Source: Bacillota bacterium
Lineage (GTDB): Bacteria > Bacillota > Bacilli > Paenibacillales > Paenibacillaceae
Direction of reading: 5' to 3'
DNA: 64,000 nt
Assembly: GCA_023460795.1 (NCBI GenBank)
Contig: JAEWPC010000005.1
Coordinates: 68,958 to 132,957 of the forward strand
Part shown: positions 16,464 to 26,200 of the stretch, in pieces
Layout of the letters: the number at the start of each line of letters is the position of its first letter
Position numbering within the stretch: position 1 is the first letter of the stretch
Notes under the pieces: generated by a model
What the model saw: only the letters and a program-made list of their open reading frames with translations
The model's database searches: none
What the model was told of the DNA's origin: nothing
Made by a program: the position numbers and the translations under genes

Positions 16464-18488
16464 CTAAAATTCAAAATCAAGGGTACCCTTGTCGGGCAAT
16501 TCAAACGGACCCGGCGTGACATCCGCATCAGGTCTCTTCATTCCGTGGAAGTCGGAGTCCATACGATAGGGAGCGCCGTCCGGTTCCTCAAACTTCATAT
16601 CGGCGTGATAAGTCTTGCCAAGCAGGTCGGTGGTAACCAACATGGCGGAGGCTCCCCGAAGCCATTCGGGCTCATTGACCTGAATTCGCACTCTCCCTTG
16701 CGCAGGATGAATCTCAACTTTGATGCCGTTCTGCGAATAAATCTTCGCATGGGGTTCATGACGACTCGGCACCGCTTCGTTAAGATAAAGATTTCCGCCC
16801 ATAGCCACCGGAAGAACGGCATTACCCATAAAGAAATCCTTTGCAGCATCGCCGAGCGCAGCGAGCTCTTCGTTGGTATATTCCCACAGTTGCTTCTCTT
16901 TAACGTTAGGATGCTTGTCGTAGCTCCCCAGCCCCACGGCATGCAGATAGCAAATGGAATTGTCCGGAACGCCATCCATGGCGGTTTTCCCATCTTCTCC
17001 GACCTCATCCCTTGGTTTCAGCGGAAGATGCTCGAAAAAGGTGATGGGAACAGGCTCCATATTAGCGTCGTTATCCCCCAGGAAGATGTTGTTGTAGTAC
17101 CTGTCATCGCCTCCGGTAATATTGGAGTACCCCGCCATCGCCGTCTCGTGAGGGAAGTGGTACGGCGTCGTTCGGGTAATCTCGGAACGAACGACGAATC
17201 TGCCTGCGAACAAGTTATGGGCGAACGCCCCGCCCTGTGCCATGTTTCTGAAATTCATAGGGGAGAGGAACAGATTATGATCGACCATATATGGACCATG
17301 GCAAACTTCAACGAATAAGTCTTCGGATAGGTTGTCGAAAAATACATTGCGGCTGATTCGGGTACCTTGTGCCTGCCAATCAAGCCACAACGCACGATAG
17401 CAGCTATAGATCATATTTTCGTTAATTTGGGTATCCAGCGAGGCATGCAGTTTGATTCCCGCTACTTCGGCACCGTGTCTGAGCCGTTTGTGGTGGATAT
17501 TGTATATGCGGTTTTTGTAGATGCGGCTGAAGGCCGCCCCCATATGACCCACAATACCTGCCTGTTCGCAATCATGAATCACGTTGCCTCGAACGATGTG
17601 ACTGCCGACGGTATCCTTATGCCAGCCTGAGCGCAATGCTCGCAGAATAACCTCTTGCTCGCGTTGAGTACCGCCTTTCATATGCTTCTCCGAAGACTTG
17701 GCGTGACCCGTACCGATTGCGGTACCCAGGCTGATCCCCACGTTTTTGGATTCGCTGATGATATTGTTTTCTATAATCCACCCCTTGCTCCAGTGGGGTC
17801 CGATCAAGCCTTCCTGGTAGTCGGTAGGCGGCGCCCACCCCGGAGAGGCTTGACGAAGCGTGAATCCGCTTACGGTTATGTAGTTAAGTCCCGGCTTCTC
17901 GGGCCAGAAGCAATAAGGGCGGACACTGATTTCCACATTTTCCTTGCGAGGATCTTTATCGCCGAAATTAGCCCAGATCTTCGTTGTCGTAGAACCGACT
18001 TCGGCATGCCATTGCAACAGCGAGTCCTTGGGATATTTGGCCTCGGGCCAAACCTCGGGCTTGCGAACCTTGATGACGCTATCGCATTCATACAGAGATT
18101 TGCCATCCAGATAGACATCGCCGAGATGAACCGGGAAAGGCCCGTCGAACACCCAGTCTCCGCTCAACTCCACTTCGAAGGGATTACGAACGGAAAATAA
18201 GGAATTGGATACTTCCGTGCTCCAGACATCGTCTCCTTCAGACTTCCAGTCGGTAATCCGTTCGGCTCCTGTAATCACGACTTCCCCGTCTCCTGCGGAT
18301 CGATAGACGATCCTATGCTCCGCCGTTCCGCCATTAGCCGGGTTAACCCATTCCCTGTATACTCCGGAATGAACGATTACCGTATCGCCAGCCTTGGCGA
18401 GAGCCGCAGCGCGCGATAGGGTGCGAAAAGGTTGATCGGCTGTTCCTTGCAGCTGATCATTCCCCTGTATGGATACATGATATTCCAT
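16464..18488 (-). CDS. Right-handed parallel beta-helix protein
   Basis: The 674-residue protein begins with the DUF1565/pectate-lyase-like opening (YHVSIQGNDQLQGTADQPFRTLSRAAALAKAGDTVIVHSGVY), here quoted in part: DQPFRTLSRAAALAKAGDTV near residues 18-37. The centre (about 230-420) shows repeated short turns such as GWIIENNIIS, HIVRGNVIHDC and YKNRIYNI that form beta-helix coils. No signal peptide is seen, so it may act in the cytoplasm on imported oligosaccharides or be exported another way. ATG 18488 follows AGGAGA. It lies 34 bases behind the TetR gene on the same strand and may be cotranscribed. The family includes polysaccharide lyases and glycosidases; the substrate is unknown. Confidence 0.8.
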   Translation of the reverse strand: MEYHVSIQGNDQLQGTADQPFRTLSRAAALAKAGDTVIVHSGVYREWVNPANGGTAEHRIVYRSAGDGEVVITGAERITDWKSEGDDVWSTEVSNSLFSVRNPFEVELSGDWVFDGPFPVHLGDVYLDGKSLYECDSVIKVRKPEVWPEAKYPKDSLLQWHAEVGSTTTKIWANFGDKDPRKENVEISVRPYCFWPEKPGLNYITVSGFTLRQASPGWAPPTDYQEGLIGPHWSKGWIIENNIISESKNVGISLGTAIGTGHAKSSEKHMKGGTQREQEVILRALRSGWHKDTVGSHIVRGNVIHDCEQAGIVGHMGAAFSRIYKNRIYNIHHKRLRHGAEVAGIKLHASLDTQINENMIYSCYRALWLDWQAQGTRISRNVFFDNLSEDLFVEVCHGPYMVDHNLFLSPMNFRNMAQGGAFAHNLFAGRFVVRSEITRTTPYHFPHETAMAGYSNITGGDDRYYNNIFLGDNDANMEPVPITFFEHLPLKPRDEVGEDGKTAMDGVPDNSICYLHAVGLGSYDKHPNVKEKQLWEYTNEELAALGDAAKDFFMGNAVLPVAMGGNLYLNEAVPSRHEPHAKIYSQNGIKVEIHPAQGRVRIQVNEPEWLRGASAMLVTTDLLGKTYHADMKFEEPDGAPYRMDSDFHGMKRPDADVTPGPFELPDKGTLDFEF

Positions 18489-18522
18489 GACAACGTCTCC
18501 TATAAGATCAATGTTGTTTTTG

Positions 18523-19227
18523 TCAATTGTATGCTCGCATTCCCGTGATCAATTTATCGAAAAAGAGGCTAATCGCGTCGTCGTCGTCGATCATCCATTT
18601 CTCGTAGAACACCTGGTGCTTCATCGTCTTGTAAAAGTCCATCAGCGCCTGCTTCATCGTGAAATTTTGCAGCATTAGCCACTTGGGATCCGATAGCTTG
18701 CGGAAAACGAGATCGACTTGGGTGAGATAGATGCGCGCATTCATCGGATAAAATACGCCAAGCGCGATGCCGCTCTCGAAGTAGTCGGAGAGCTTGTTCT
18801 TGCATAGCTCTACCGCTTGCGCCAGCTTGGCCGACAAGTTGGGATAGCTCGCGTTCAAGTCCTGAAGCAGCGTGTCCGTCAAGTAGAAGGACAGCTTAAT
18901 CGCGAGCTTGAACGCTTGGGCGAAAGATTCGTTGTAGAACCTCAGTTCCTCGTCGGACGGTCGAGCGTTCGGCTCCGGCGACAGCGTCGGAGGAGCCTCC
19001 GACAACATTTGATTGGCGACGTACGTCGCGAATTTATCGATCATACATTCCGCGATTTCGTCTTTCGACGCGAAATATTTGTACATCGTTGCTTTGCTGA
19101 TATCCATATATTTGGCGGCATCGTCCATCTTCAAGGAACTGAAGCCGAATTCTTGGACGAAGGGCATCAATCGCATGACAAGCTTCTCCCGTTTCTCTAA
19201 TAACGGGTCGCGTGGGGTTTCCGGCAT
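18523..19227 (-). CDS. TetR/AcrR-family transcriptional regulator
   Basis: The 234-residue protein has an N-terminal TetR DNA-binding domain (residues ~12-60) with SSLKMDDAAKYMDISKATMY and FASKDEI. The C-terminal effector domain is not assigned. ATG 19227 follows AGGAGGTG. It is divergent from a DHA2 drug exporter, the classical arrangement of a local efflux repressor, and precedes the beta-helix gene on its own strand. The effector is probably an exporter substrate. Confidence 0.88.
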   Translation of the reverse strand: MPETPRDPLLEKREKLVMRLMPFVQEFGFSSLKMDDAAKYMDISKATMYKYFASKDEIAECMIDKFATYVANQMLSEAPPTLSPEPNARPSDEELRFYNESFAQAFKLAIKLSFYLTDTLLQDLNASYPNLSAKLAQAVELCKNKLSDYFESGIALGVFYPMNARIYLTQVDLVFRKLSDPKWLMLQNFTMKQALMDFYKTMKHQVFYEKWMIDDDDAISLFFDKLITGMRAYN

Positions 19228-19299
19228 TTCGCTACACCTCCTGGATGACCAAGTATAGTATAAAACACCTTTTCGTTTTTATAAACCACATCTACGAAT

Positions 19300-19325
19300 T
19301 AAACTTTTTTTATATAATTAGTTTA
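19300..19325. promoter_or_regulatory. Possible operator between TetR and exporter genes
   Basis: TAAACT and AGTTTA form an inverted repeat with a 14-base AT-rich spacer in the 161-base divergent region. It is the only dyad found there that could serve the TetR protein. Evidence is weak. Confidence 0.3.
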
Positions 19326-19388
19326 CTTTGTATGAAATCTTGTGCTATTTTATTGCCATGTAAATGAAAATGCTTGGAGGAGATGTAC

Positions 19389-20846
19389 ATGTCCACAGAA
19401 GTTCATGCCAACGAGGCTATGCCCGTCCGTTCGCTTCTTGCTCCGCTGATCGCCATTGTGGTCGGTCTGTTCATGGTGATCTTGGATACGACGGCGGTCA
19501 ATGTCGCGATTCCGGTGCTAGCCGATGATCTGCATAGCTCGCTAAGCCTCATCCAATGGACGATCACGGGCTATTCGCTGGCTCAAGCCGTCGTGATTCC
19601 GATGGCGGGATGGTTCTCCGACCGCTTCGGCGCGAAGCAAACGTTCATCGTATCGATTATTTTGTTCATCATCGGTTCGATTCTTTGCGCGTTCGCGGGC
19701 ACGGCGGAGCAACTAATCGCCTTCCGAATCTTGCAAGGTTTAGGCGGTGGGATGGTCATGCCGATCGCCTTCGCGATGACCTACCGGATCAGCCCTCCCG
19801 AGTCGGTAGGCAAAATCATGGGCATGATGGGAGTGCCGGTCCTGCTTGCGCCGGCGCTTGGTCCGATCGTATCCGGGTATCTGGTCGACTACGTGAATTG
19901 GCAGTGGATCTTCCTCATTAATATACCGGTTGGAATCGCAGGCGTGGTTATGAGCGTCCTGTTCTTGCCGAATCTCCCGAGGAAAGCGTCGGCACCGCTA
20001 GACTACGCGGGCATCGCGCTTGCTCCATTCGCTTTCGGCGGACTGTCGTACGGGTTAAGCGAGGCGGGGGAAGGGTGGTCTTCTGCGAGGACGATCGTCG
20101 GTCTAACCGTCGGCGCTGTCGCCATGGTCTTGTTCGCCGTCGTCGAGCTTCGCAGGAAGAGAGAGCCTTTGTTGGAGCTTAGGGTGTTCCGGTCCATGCA
20201 ATTCACACGCGGGATTGTTGCGCAATGGGTCATGCAGTTCACTATGTTCGGGCTGATCTTCGCCGTTCCGTACTTCATGCAGCGTCTAATGGGAATGAGT
20301 GCGTTCGAGGCAGGATTATGGACCTTGCCGCAGGCGTTAGCCTCCATCGCCATGATGCCGTTAAGCGGAAGATTGTACGACCGAATCGGCGCGCGTCCGC
20401 TCGTCATCGGCGGGTTGAGCTTGATTACGGTCGGCTCTTACTTGTTCTCGCTAATCGACCCGAGCGACAGTCCGTGGTTGTTCTTGGTTCCCCGTGCGTT
20501 GATCGGGTTCGGAACGGGAATGTCCTTCATCGCGCTAAATACGCATTTAATTCAGACGGCACCCAAGGAACTGGTCGGCAAGGTGACGTCGTTGACAAGC
20601 GCCGCCCAGCAAGTCGTCGGATCGTTCGCCATAGCGGGATTAACGACGCTGCTCGTCAGCCGTACGAATCATTATTCGAACCAAGGCGAGGCGCCGATTC
20701 CGGATGCGATGTCACACGCATTTCACAACGCGTATCTCATGATCGCCTTGCTTGCGGGAGCAGGATTGCTGCTGGCGTTCACGCTCAAGCGGCCCGCCAA
20801 GGAGCAAGGGACGCATCCTACAGTCGTTATCGATGCGAGTCATTAA
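19389..20846 (+). CDS. MFS drug exporter, DHA2 (14-TM) family
   Basis: ATG 19389 is 7 bases after GGAGGA and gives 485 residues, the usual length for 14-segment proton-driven exporters (EmrB/QacA group). Motif C-like LGPIVSGYLVDYVNWQWIFL and the motif A loop WFSDRFGAKQTF are present, along with LDTTAVNVAIPVLA in the first segment. It is divergent from a TetR regulator that probably represses it. Expected function is efflux of hydrophobic toxic compounds at the cell membrane; the substrate is not readable. Confidence 0.9.
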   Translation: MSTEVHANEAMPVRSLLAPLIAIVVGLFMVILDTTAVNVAIPVLADDLHSSLSLIQWTITGYSLAQAVVIPMAGWFSDRFGAKQTFIVSIILFIIGSILCAFAGTAEQLIAFRILQGLGGGMVMPIAFAMTYRISPPESVGKIMGMMGVPVLLAPALGPIVSGYLVDYVNWQWIFLINIPVGIAGVVMSVLFLPNLPRKASAPLDYAGIALAPFAFGGLSYGLSEAGEGWSSARTIVGLTVGAVAMVLFAVVELRRKREPLLELRVFRSMQFTRGIVAQWVMQFTMFGLIFAVPYFMQRLMGMSAFEAGLWTLPQALASIAMMPLSGRLYDRIGARPLVIGGLSLITVGSYLFSLIDPSDSPWLFLVPRALIGFGTGMSFIALNTHLIQTAPKELVGKVTSLTSAAQQVVGSFAIAGLTTLLVSRTNHYSNQGEAPIPDAMSHAFHNAYLMIALLAGAGLLLAFTLKRPAKEQGTHPTVVIDASH

Positions 20847-20848
20847 GG

Positions 20849-20881
20849 TAAAGGACGCCCTCTCTGTCGGGGCGTCCTTTA
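20849..20881. terminator. Bidirectional terminator between exporter and sensor kinase
   Basis: A 12-bp stem (TAAAGGACGCCC with its complement) with a 9-base loop separates two convergent genes three bases after the exporter stop. Confidence 0.7.
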
Positions 20882-20906
20882 CTAGGATGATCACGGGGAT
20901 GATAGC

Positions 20907-22325
20907 TTAATCATCCACCGCTTTTGTCGTTAACACGATCCGAACCGTCGTCTCCACGTCGGGGATGCTGTGAAGCTCTACCGAACCGCGGTGGGCTTCG
21001 ACGATTTCCTTGACGATGGCAAGACCGATCCCTAGGCCCTCTCCCTGCCTTCCGCCCTCCACCCGGTAGAACCGTTCGAACACATGCGCTTGATGCTCCG
21101 AAGGTATGCCCCTCCCCTTATCGCTTACGCTTAAAAGAACGGAAGACGCATCGGTCGCCAATTGAATGCCGAGATAACGTCCTTGTTTCCCGTACCGGAT
21201 CGCATTGTCGAGAAGGTTCCGTATAGCCCTCTCCATCAGGGAGGCATCGATGTTCAGATGAACATCCTCGTCCGGGAGATCGACATCGAACGCGATCTGC
21301 TCTCCGTCCAGGATCATCATATATTCGGCTGCCAGTTTACGTACGATTTCCGATAGATTATGAGATTCCTGTCTGATGGCAAAGCCGTCCGTGTCTTGAC
21401 GGGAGATATCCAGCATTTGATCCAGCAGCTTGTCCATGTATCTGGAGCGCTGCAGGATGATCTTGGCCCTCGCCTGGAGTTCCTGCTGATCCCGATAGTT
21501 CCCGGTGCGTATCATCTCGGCGCAACCGAGCATCGTGGTGAGCGGGGTGCGCAAATCGTGCGACAGGTTGGAGAGCAAGAGCTTGCGTTTGTTCTCGAAC
21601 TGCTGAATTTCGGCAATTTGATTGCGGATGCGTTGTGCCATCGAATTAAAGTGCTGCGTCAGCTGGCCCAACTCGTCCTTGGATGAGTCGGTCAGTTGCA
21701 CGTCGGGAGAGTCGCTAAGAATGTTCAGTTGATTCAGCGCTTGATTCAGCTTGCGAATTCTTTGGTTAATAGAAGTGAACATCCATAAGGCTAGCAGGAA
21801 CGGAACCAAGAACGATAGGATGAGCGGTATCACCAAGGTCAGCAACGATGACATCGAGCGGATAAGGAAATAGATCTCGCCTTGCTTCATGGCGGAGGCC
21901 GGAACGATGAGGAGCAAGTAGTACGATTGTCCTCCCGCGGCTGCCGGAGTGATGACGGGGACATCCTTGTCCGTCAAATAGTTCTTCGGCATATCCTGCA
22001 TCAGCATGGCCATATCGCGGAACGTAAAGCGGGGATGAATACCGGCCGTATCGTAGAGGGTTTGTCCTTGTTCGTCCATCCACAACCATCGAATATCGGG
22101 ATACTGCTCGCGGGCTTGATCCAACGTTCGCTTCAGTACGTATCTATCCAATTCTGGCTGCTGCTCAAGCGATGCCGCGACGGATTGCGCCAAAGGGTTT
22201 AATTGGGATAGCGCGTACCCTTGGTTTGCGACTTTCCCGACCCACACGGAGGCAACGACGAATAGCACCATGCTTAACATGGCGCCAAGAACAAGCGCGA
22301 GCCAAAGCTTGGTGCGTAATTTCAT
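20907..22325 (-). CDS. Sensor histidine kinase (HAMP, HisKA, HATPase)
   Basis: The 472-residue membrane kinase has a first transmembrane segment at ~8-30, an extracellular sensor region of ~130 residues, a second segment at ~163-185, a HAMP domain, a phosphorylation box NLSHDLRTPLTTM near residue 256, and ATP-binding boxes NLLDNAIRYG and DKGRGIP with GLGIGLAIVKEIV. Its start codon overlaps the end of the response regulator gene by four bases, so the two are translated together. The signal is unknown. Confidence 0.93.
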   Translation of the reverse strand: MKLRTKLWLALVLGAMLSMVLFVVASVWVGKVANQGYALSQLNPLAQSVAASLEQQPELDRYVLKRTLDQAREQYPDIRWLWMDEQGQTLYDTAGIHPRFTFRDMAMLMQDMPKNYLTDKDVPVITPAAAGGQSYYLLLIVPASAMKQGEIYFLIRSMSSLLTLVIPLILSFLVPFLLALWMFTSINQRIRKLNQALNQLNILSDSPDVQLTDSSKDELGQLTQHFNSMAQRIRNQIAEIQQFENKRKLLLSNLSHDLRTPLTTMLGCAEMIRTGNYRDQQELQARAKIILQRSRYMDKLLDQMLDISRQDTDGFAIRQESHNLSEIVRKLAAEYMMILDGEQIAFDVDLPDEDVHLNIDASLMERAIRNLLDNAIRYGKQGRYLGIQLATDASSVLLSVSDKGRGIPSEHQAHVFERFYRVEGGRQGEGLGIGLAIVKEIVEAHRGSVELHSIPDVETTVRIVLTTKAVDD

Positions 22326-23008
22326 AAGCCAACTCCCGTCAACCGATATCCGACGCCGCGTACGGTTTGAATTTCCCAGGACGACTGCGACCGCTCCAAC
22401 ATTTTTCGCAGACGGCTCATGTACACGCTCAAGTTATTATCGTCGTACCGTTCGTGCTGCCACACTTGTTGATAGATTTCGAGCTTCGTCATGACCCGGT
22501 CCGGGTTCTGCATGAACAGCTGCATCAGACCGCACTCCATCATCGTTAAGGATACTTTCTCGTTCGCGATGAGCAGGGTAACGTTATCGACATCCAGAAT
22601 CAAGGCGTTCAACCGAATGACCTGCGATGAACGGCTTGATGCAGGATATCGTCTGCGCAGGACGGCTTGAATGCGGGCCATGAGCTCCATGGGGCTGAAG
22701 GGCTTCGTCATGTAATCGTCGGCTCCGAGCCCGAGCGTCGATATCTTGTCATGCTCCTGCCTTCTTGCGCTAACGACGATCGCCAGCGTGTCCGATTGGC
22801 GACTGTGCAAGTAGCGCAGCACTTCGAGTCCGTCGCCCTCATCCATCATGAGATCCAGAACGATGACGTCTATGCGGTCGGAGTTCAACCGTTCAATGGC
22901 TTGTCGTCCGGTCTCCGCTTCGAGCGCCGTCATTCCCGCTTGATCGATATGAGCGCGGATGACTTCGCGAATTTGCGGATCGTCGTCAACCACGAGAATT
23001 CGTTCCAT
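22322..23008 (-). CDS. OmpR/PhoB-family response regulator
   Basis: ATG 23008 opens MERILVVDDDPQIREV, the standard start of a receiver domain, and gives 228 residues; upstream in-frame starts would add ~34 atypical residues. The phosphoacceptor Asp is in VIVLDLMMDEGDGL, the conserved Lys in MTKPFSPMEL, and a winged-helix Trans_reg_C domain occupies ~125-225. It partners the overlapping kinase. Direct repeats with 11-base period ahead of the divergent SLH gene suggest a target there. Confidence 0.92.
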   Translation of the reverse strand: MERILVVDDDPQIREVIRAHIDQAGMTALEAETGRQAIERLNSDRIDVIVLDLMMDEGDGLEVLRYLHSRQSDTLAIVVSARRQEHDKISTLGLGADDYMTKPFSPMELMARIQAVLRRRYPASSRSSQVIRLNALILDVDNVTLLIANEKVSLTMMECGLMQLFMQNPDRVMTKLEIYQQVWQHERYDDNNLSVYMSRLRKMLERSQSSWEIQTVRGVGYRLTGVGL

Positions 23009-23113
23009 TCCAGTCGCCACCGCCGATTCGTATGATGGTGTTCCTATTATTGGTCCTATCATACCACGGGTTTCCATCCACTGTCGTGACAGTTCTGACA
23101 TCGTTTGCATTCT

Positions 23114-23158
23114 ATTAAGATTTCATTAAGACTCATTTCAGACATATTCTGCTATAAT
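23114..23158 (+). promoter_or_regulatory. Extended -10 promoter with OmpR-type direct repeats
   Basis: ATTAAGA occurs at 23114 and 23125, an 11-base period, with a weaker third copy ATTTCAGA at 23135. Just downstream is TGCTATAAT (23150-23158), an extended -10 element without a good -35. This is the classical layout of a promoter activated by an OmpR/PhoP-type regulator, and such a regulator is encoded divergently 100 bases away. Confidence 0.55.
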
Positions 23159-23208
23159 TTTCAGCGCGTGAAAACTTGCGGGAATACAGTTTACGGGAGG
23201 AAACGGAT

Positions 23209-26200
23209 GTGACGATCCTATACCAAAGAATAGGGCGGACAATGCTAGCCGCTATGCTCCTGTTCGGAGCTCTATTGCCGATGGGGGAAAGCGGCAGGGT
23301 GTTTGCCGATTTTGCGGATGAGCCATGCGGGAGGTCGGGGGAAGACCCTTGCGTCATTACGACAATAGCGCAATTGCTGGAGGTGGATGATTCCGCCGAC
23401 AATCTAACCAAAAATTATGAATTGGGCGCGGATCTTGATTTGGGAGGAATCGCGAATTGGGTCCCGCTCGCAAGCTTCGCAGCCCCGTTCAAGGGGACTT
23501 TGGATGGTAAGGGACATACGATATCGAATTTGACGATAGACACCCGGCCTGCTGGCCCCAGCTATCGCGGCTTGTTCGCGAGATCCGACAATGCAACGTT
23601 TCGAGATATCGGCTTGCACGAAGTATCGATTAACGTTGCCAACGGAGACTACGTTGGGGGCTTGGTCGGATACAGTGGGAATATGACATTCGAGAACGTT
23701 TACGTAACCGGTTCCATCTCAGGGGGAATGGCTGTCGGCGGACTGGCCGGATACGTAGCGAATGGAAACCTCCGTCATTCCTACGCGGCTGTCAAGGTTG
23801 TAGGGTTAGATCCAGAATTGGAATACGGGGGATTGGTCGGTAAAGTAGATGGGGTCGTCAATGCCACTTCTACATACTACAATTCGGATCTGACGGACCG
23901 TTCGGCGGTCGGGACGCCTCTGACCGAGGATGAGATGACGAATAGCAATAATTATGAAGGTGTAGGTTGGGATTTCTCCAACACGGGAAACTGGGGAATC
24001 ATCGAAGGCGTGACCTATCCCATGCATCGCGCAACCTACAATCGCCTCTTATTGGATACGTTGGAAGTGGCGGATGGCAGCGGCACGATCGCGATTCAAC
24101 CGAGTTTCCAAGCGGATCAGTTTGCATACAAGGCTATCGTTCCGAATGGGGATACATCGGTCACGGTATCCACGTATGCCGAAGGCAGCGTATCCGTCGG
24201 CGATGGCGGCGGCGTGGAGTCTGTCCCGTTGGATGAAGGAGAGAATCCAATCTCGATAAAAGTGTCCAGCACCGGAGTGGCGTTACCCGGCCCGGACCCA
24301 TTGCCGAACCCTATCGTCGTCGAATACACGCTTACGATCGCGCGGGAAGACGGCAGCGAGGATTATCCTCACAGCATCACGACCGCAGAGCAGCTGGGAG
24401 CCATCGGGTCGGGCAACTATGGGTTGGACGACTCCTATCAATTGATGAACGACATTGATTTAGCCGATTACCTGAGTGCGGGCGAGACTGGTTATCACCT
24501 CGGCGCCGGATGGGATCCGATCGGGGATGAAGCGAACCCGTTCACGGGTGTGTTCGAAGGAAATAAGCACGTGATCTCCAATCTCTTCATCGATCGAAGC
24601 GGGGAAGATCATGTCGGGTTGTTTGCGGTGTTGGCAGGTGCAGATACGGTGGTTAACCGTCTAGGGCTGGTAGATGCGGACGTTACAGGGAACGGCAAGA
24701 CGGGAGGACTGGCCGGAGAGATTGACGGCGGGACGATCACGAAGTCCTATGTAACCGGGAATGTAGCGGGTGCAGGTAATGAGGTCGGCGGATTAGCAGG
24801 AAGCCTCTCGTCCGGCAACGTGTCGGAATCGTATGCTGCGGCAACCGTGAGCGGAAACGATCAAGTCGGCGGATTGATCGGGTATGCCGATCATGACGGC
24901 GTGACCGACTCCTTCTGGGATACGTCGATTAACGGTCTGACGGCTTCGGGAGGAGGAAGCGGAGCGATCGGGAAAGCAACGGCGGACATGCAGGTCAAGT
25001 CGGCTTTCCAAACGGCAGGCTGGGATTTCACAGGGACTTGGGCGATGATCGACGGGACGACGTATCCGATGTTTCCAAGCCATTACGAATCCGTCAAGCT
25101 GAGCAGCGTGGGTGTAGGAACCTCGAGAGGGACATTGAATTGGAGCCCTGGCGCGTTCGTATCGGGGAATGGCGAATACACGATTCTAGCAAGTGAGTTC
25201 ATTACGGCTGTCGATGTCACTGCTAGTCCCGCCGCTGCGGGAACGAAGGTGGTCATTGACGGAACCGAAGACGTATCCGTCACGATCCCGGTAACACCGG
25301 GCGATAATAAGATCGGGATCGCCACGACAGACGTCAATGGTTTCGCGCAAGGCGCGTACCAATTGACGATCCGGGTTCCGGGACCGGGGCAAGCGGATCT
25401 CGAACTTCCTATCGAGAGGGTTTACGGAGCGGGCGACACGCTGACCTTCATCGTAACCTATGAGGACGATGTGAGCGTAACCGGCAGCCCGAGAATTCCA
25501 ATCACGATAGATAATGGGTCGGGAACCGAAACGGTGTATGCCGGATTTACGGGTAAGCCGTTCGGCGAGCCGAATAAGCTCATTTTCGAATATGTCGTGG
25601 AAGCGGGGCTCCTCGATCTCGACGGCATCGAGATTGGAGCAGCCATCGAGTTAACCGGAGGTGCCGGGATTACGGCATCGGGCGCAGTCGTACCGCTTGG
25701 GTTGCCGTCGGTCGACGGAGATGGTATCCAGATCGACTCCAAGGCTCCGACAATCGTGATTACCCAAGATCCTGCCGCAGGTACGCTAACCCAGGATAAG
25801 GTCGAGCTCACGATTGCAGCCGACGGAACGGGAAGCGGCATTGCGGAAGTCAAATGGGCGGCCGGAGGGCAAACCGAATCTTATTTTGCCAGTGGCGGCA
25901 CCGCGCTCGTCGGCGATTTCTTCGAGGTCGAGGACAACGGAACCTATACCGTATATGCCAGAGATGCTCTAGGCAATGAAGCGGTAGAGGAGATCGACGT
26001 CGGTAATATAGGCACAACGCCTCCGCCGGCTGGCACCGTATATTTACCTTCTTATACGCCGACAGTCACCAAAGCGCCGGATGGAAGTATTGTCATTGCC
26101 ATCGGTCCTGCGAATTTGGTGAAGGAAAAGCAGGAAGACGGAACGGTGATCGAGAAGGCGGCACTGACCGACGAGGTGCTTCAACAAGCGTTGCGATTGC

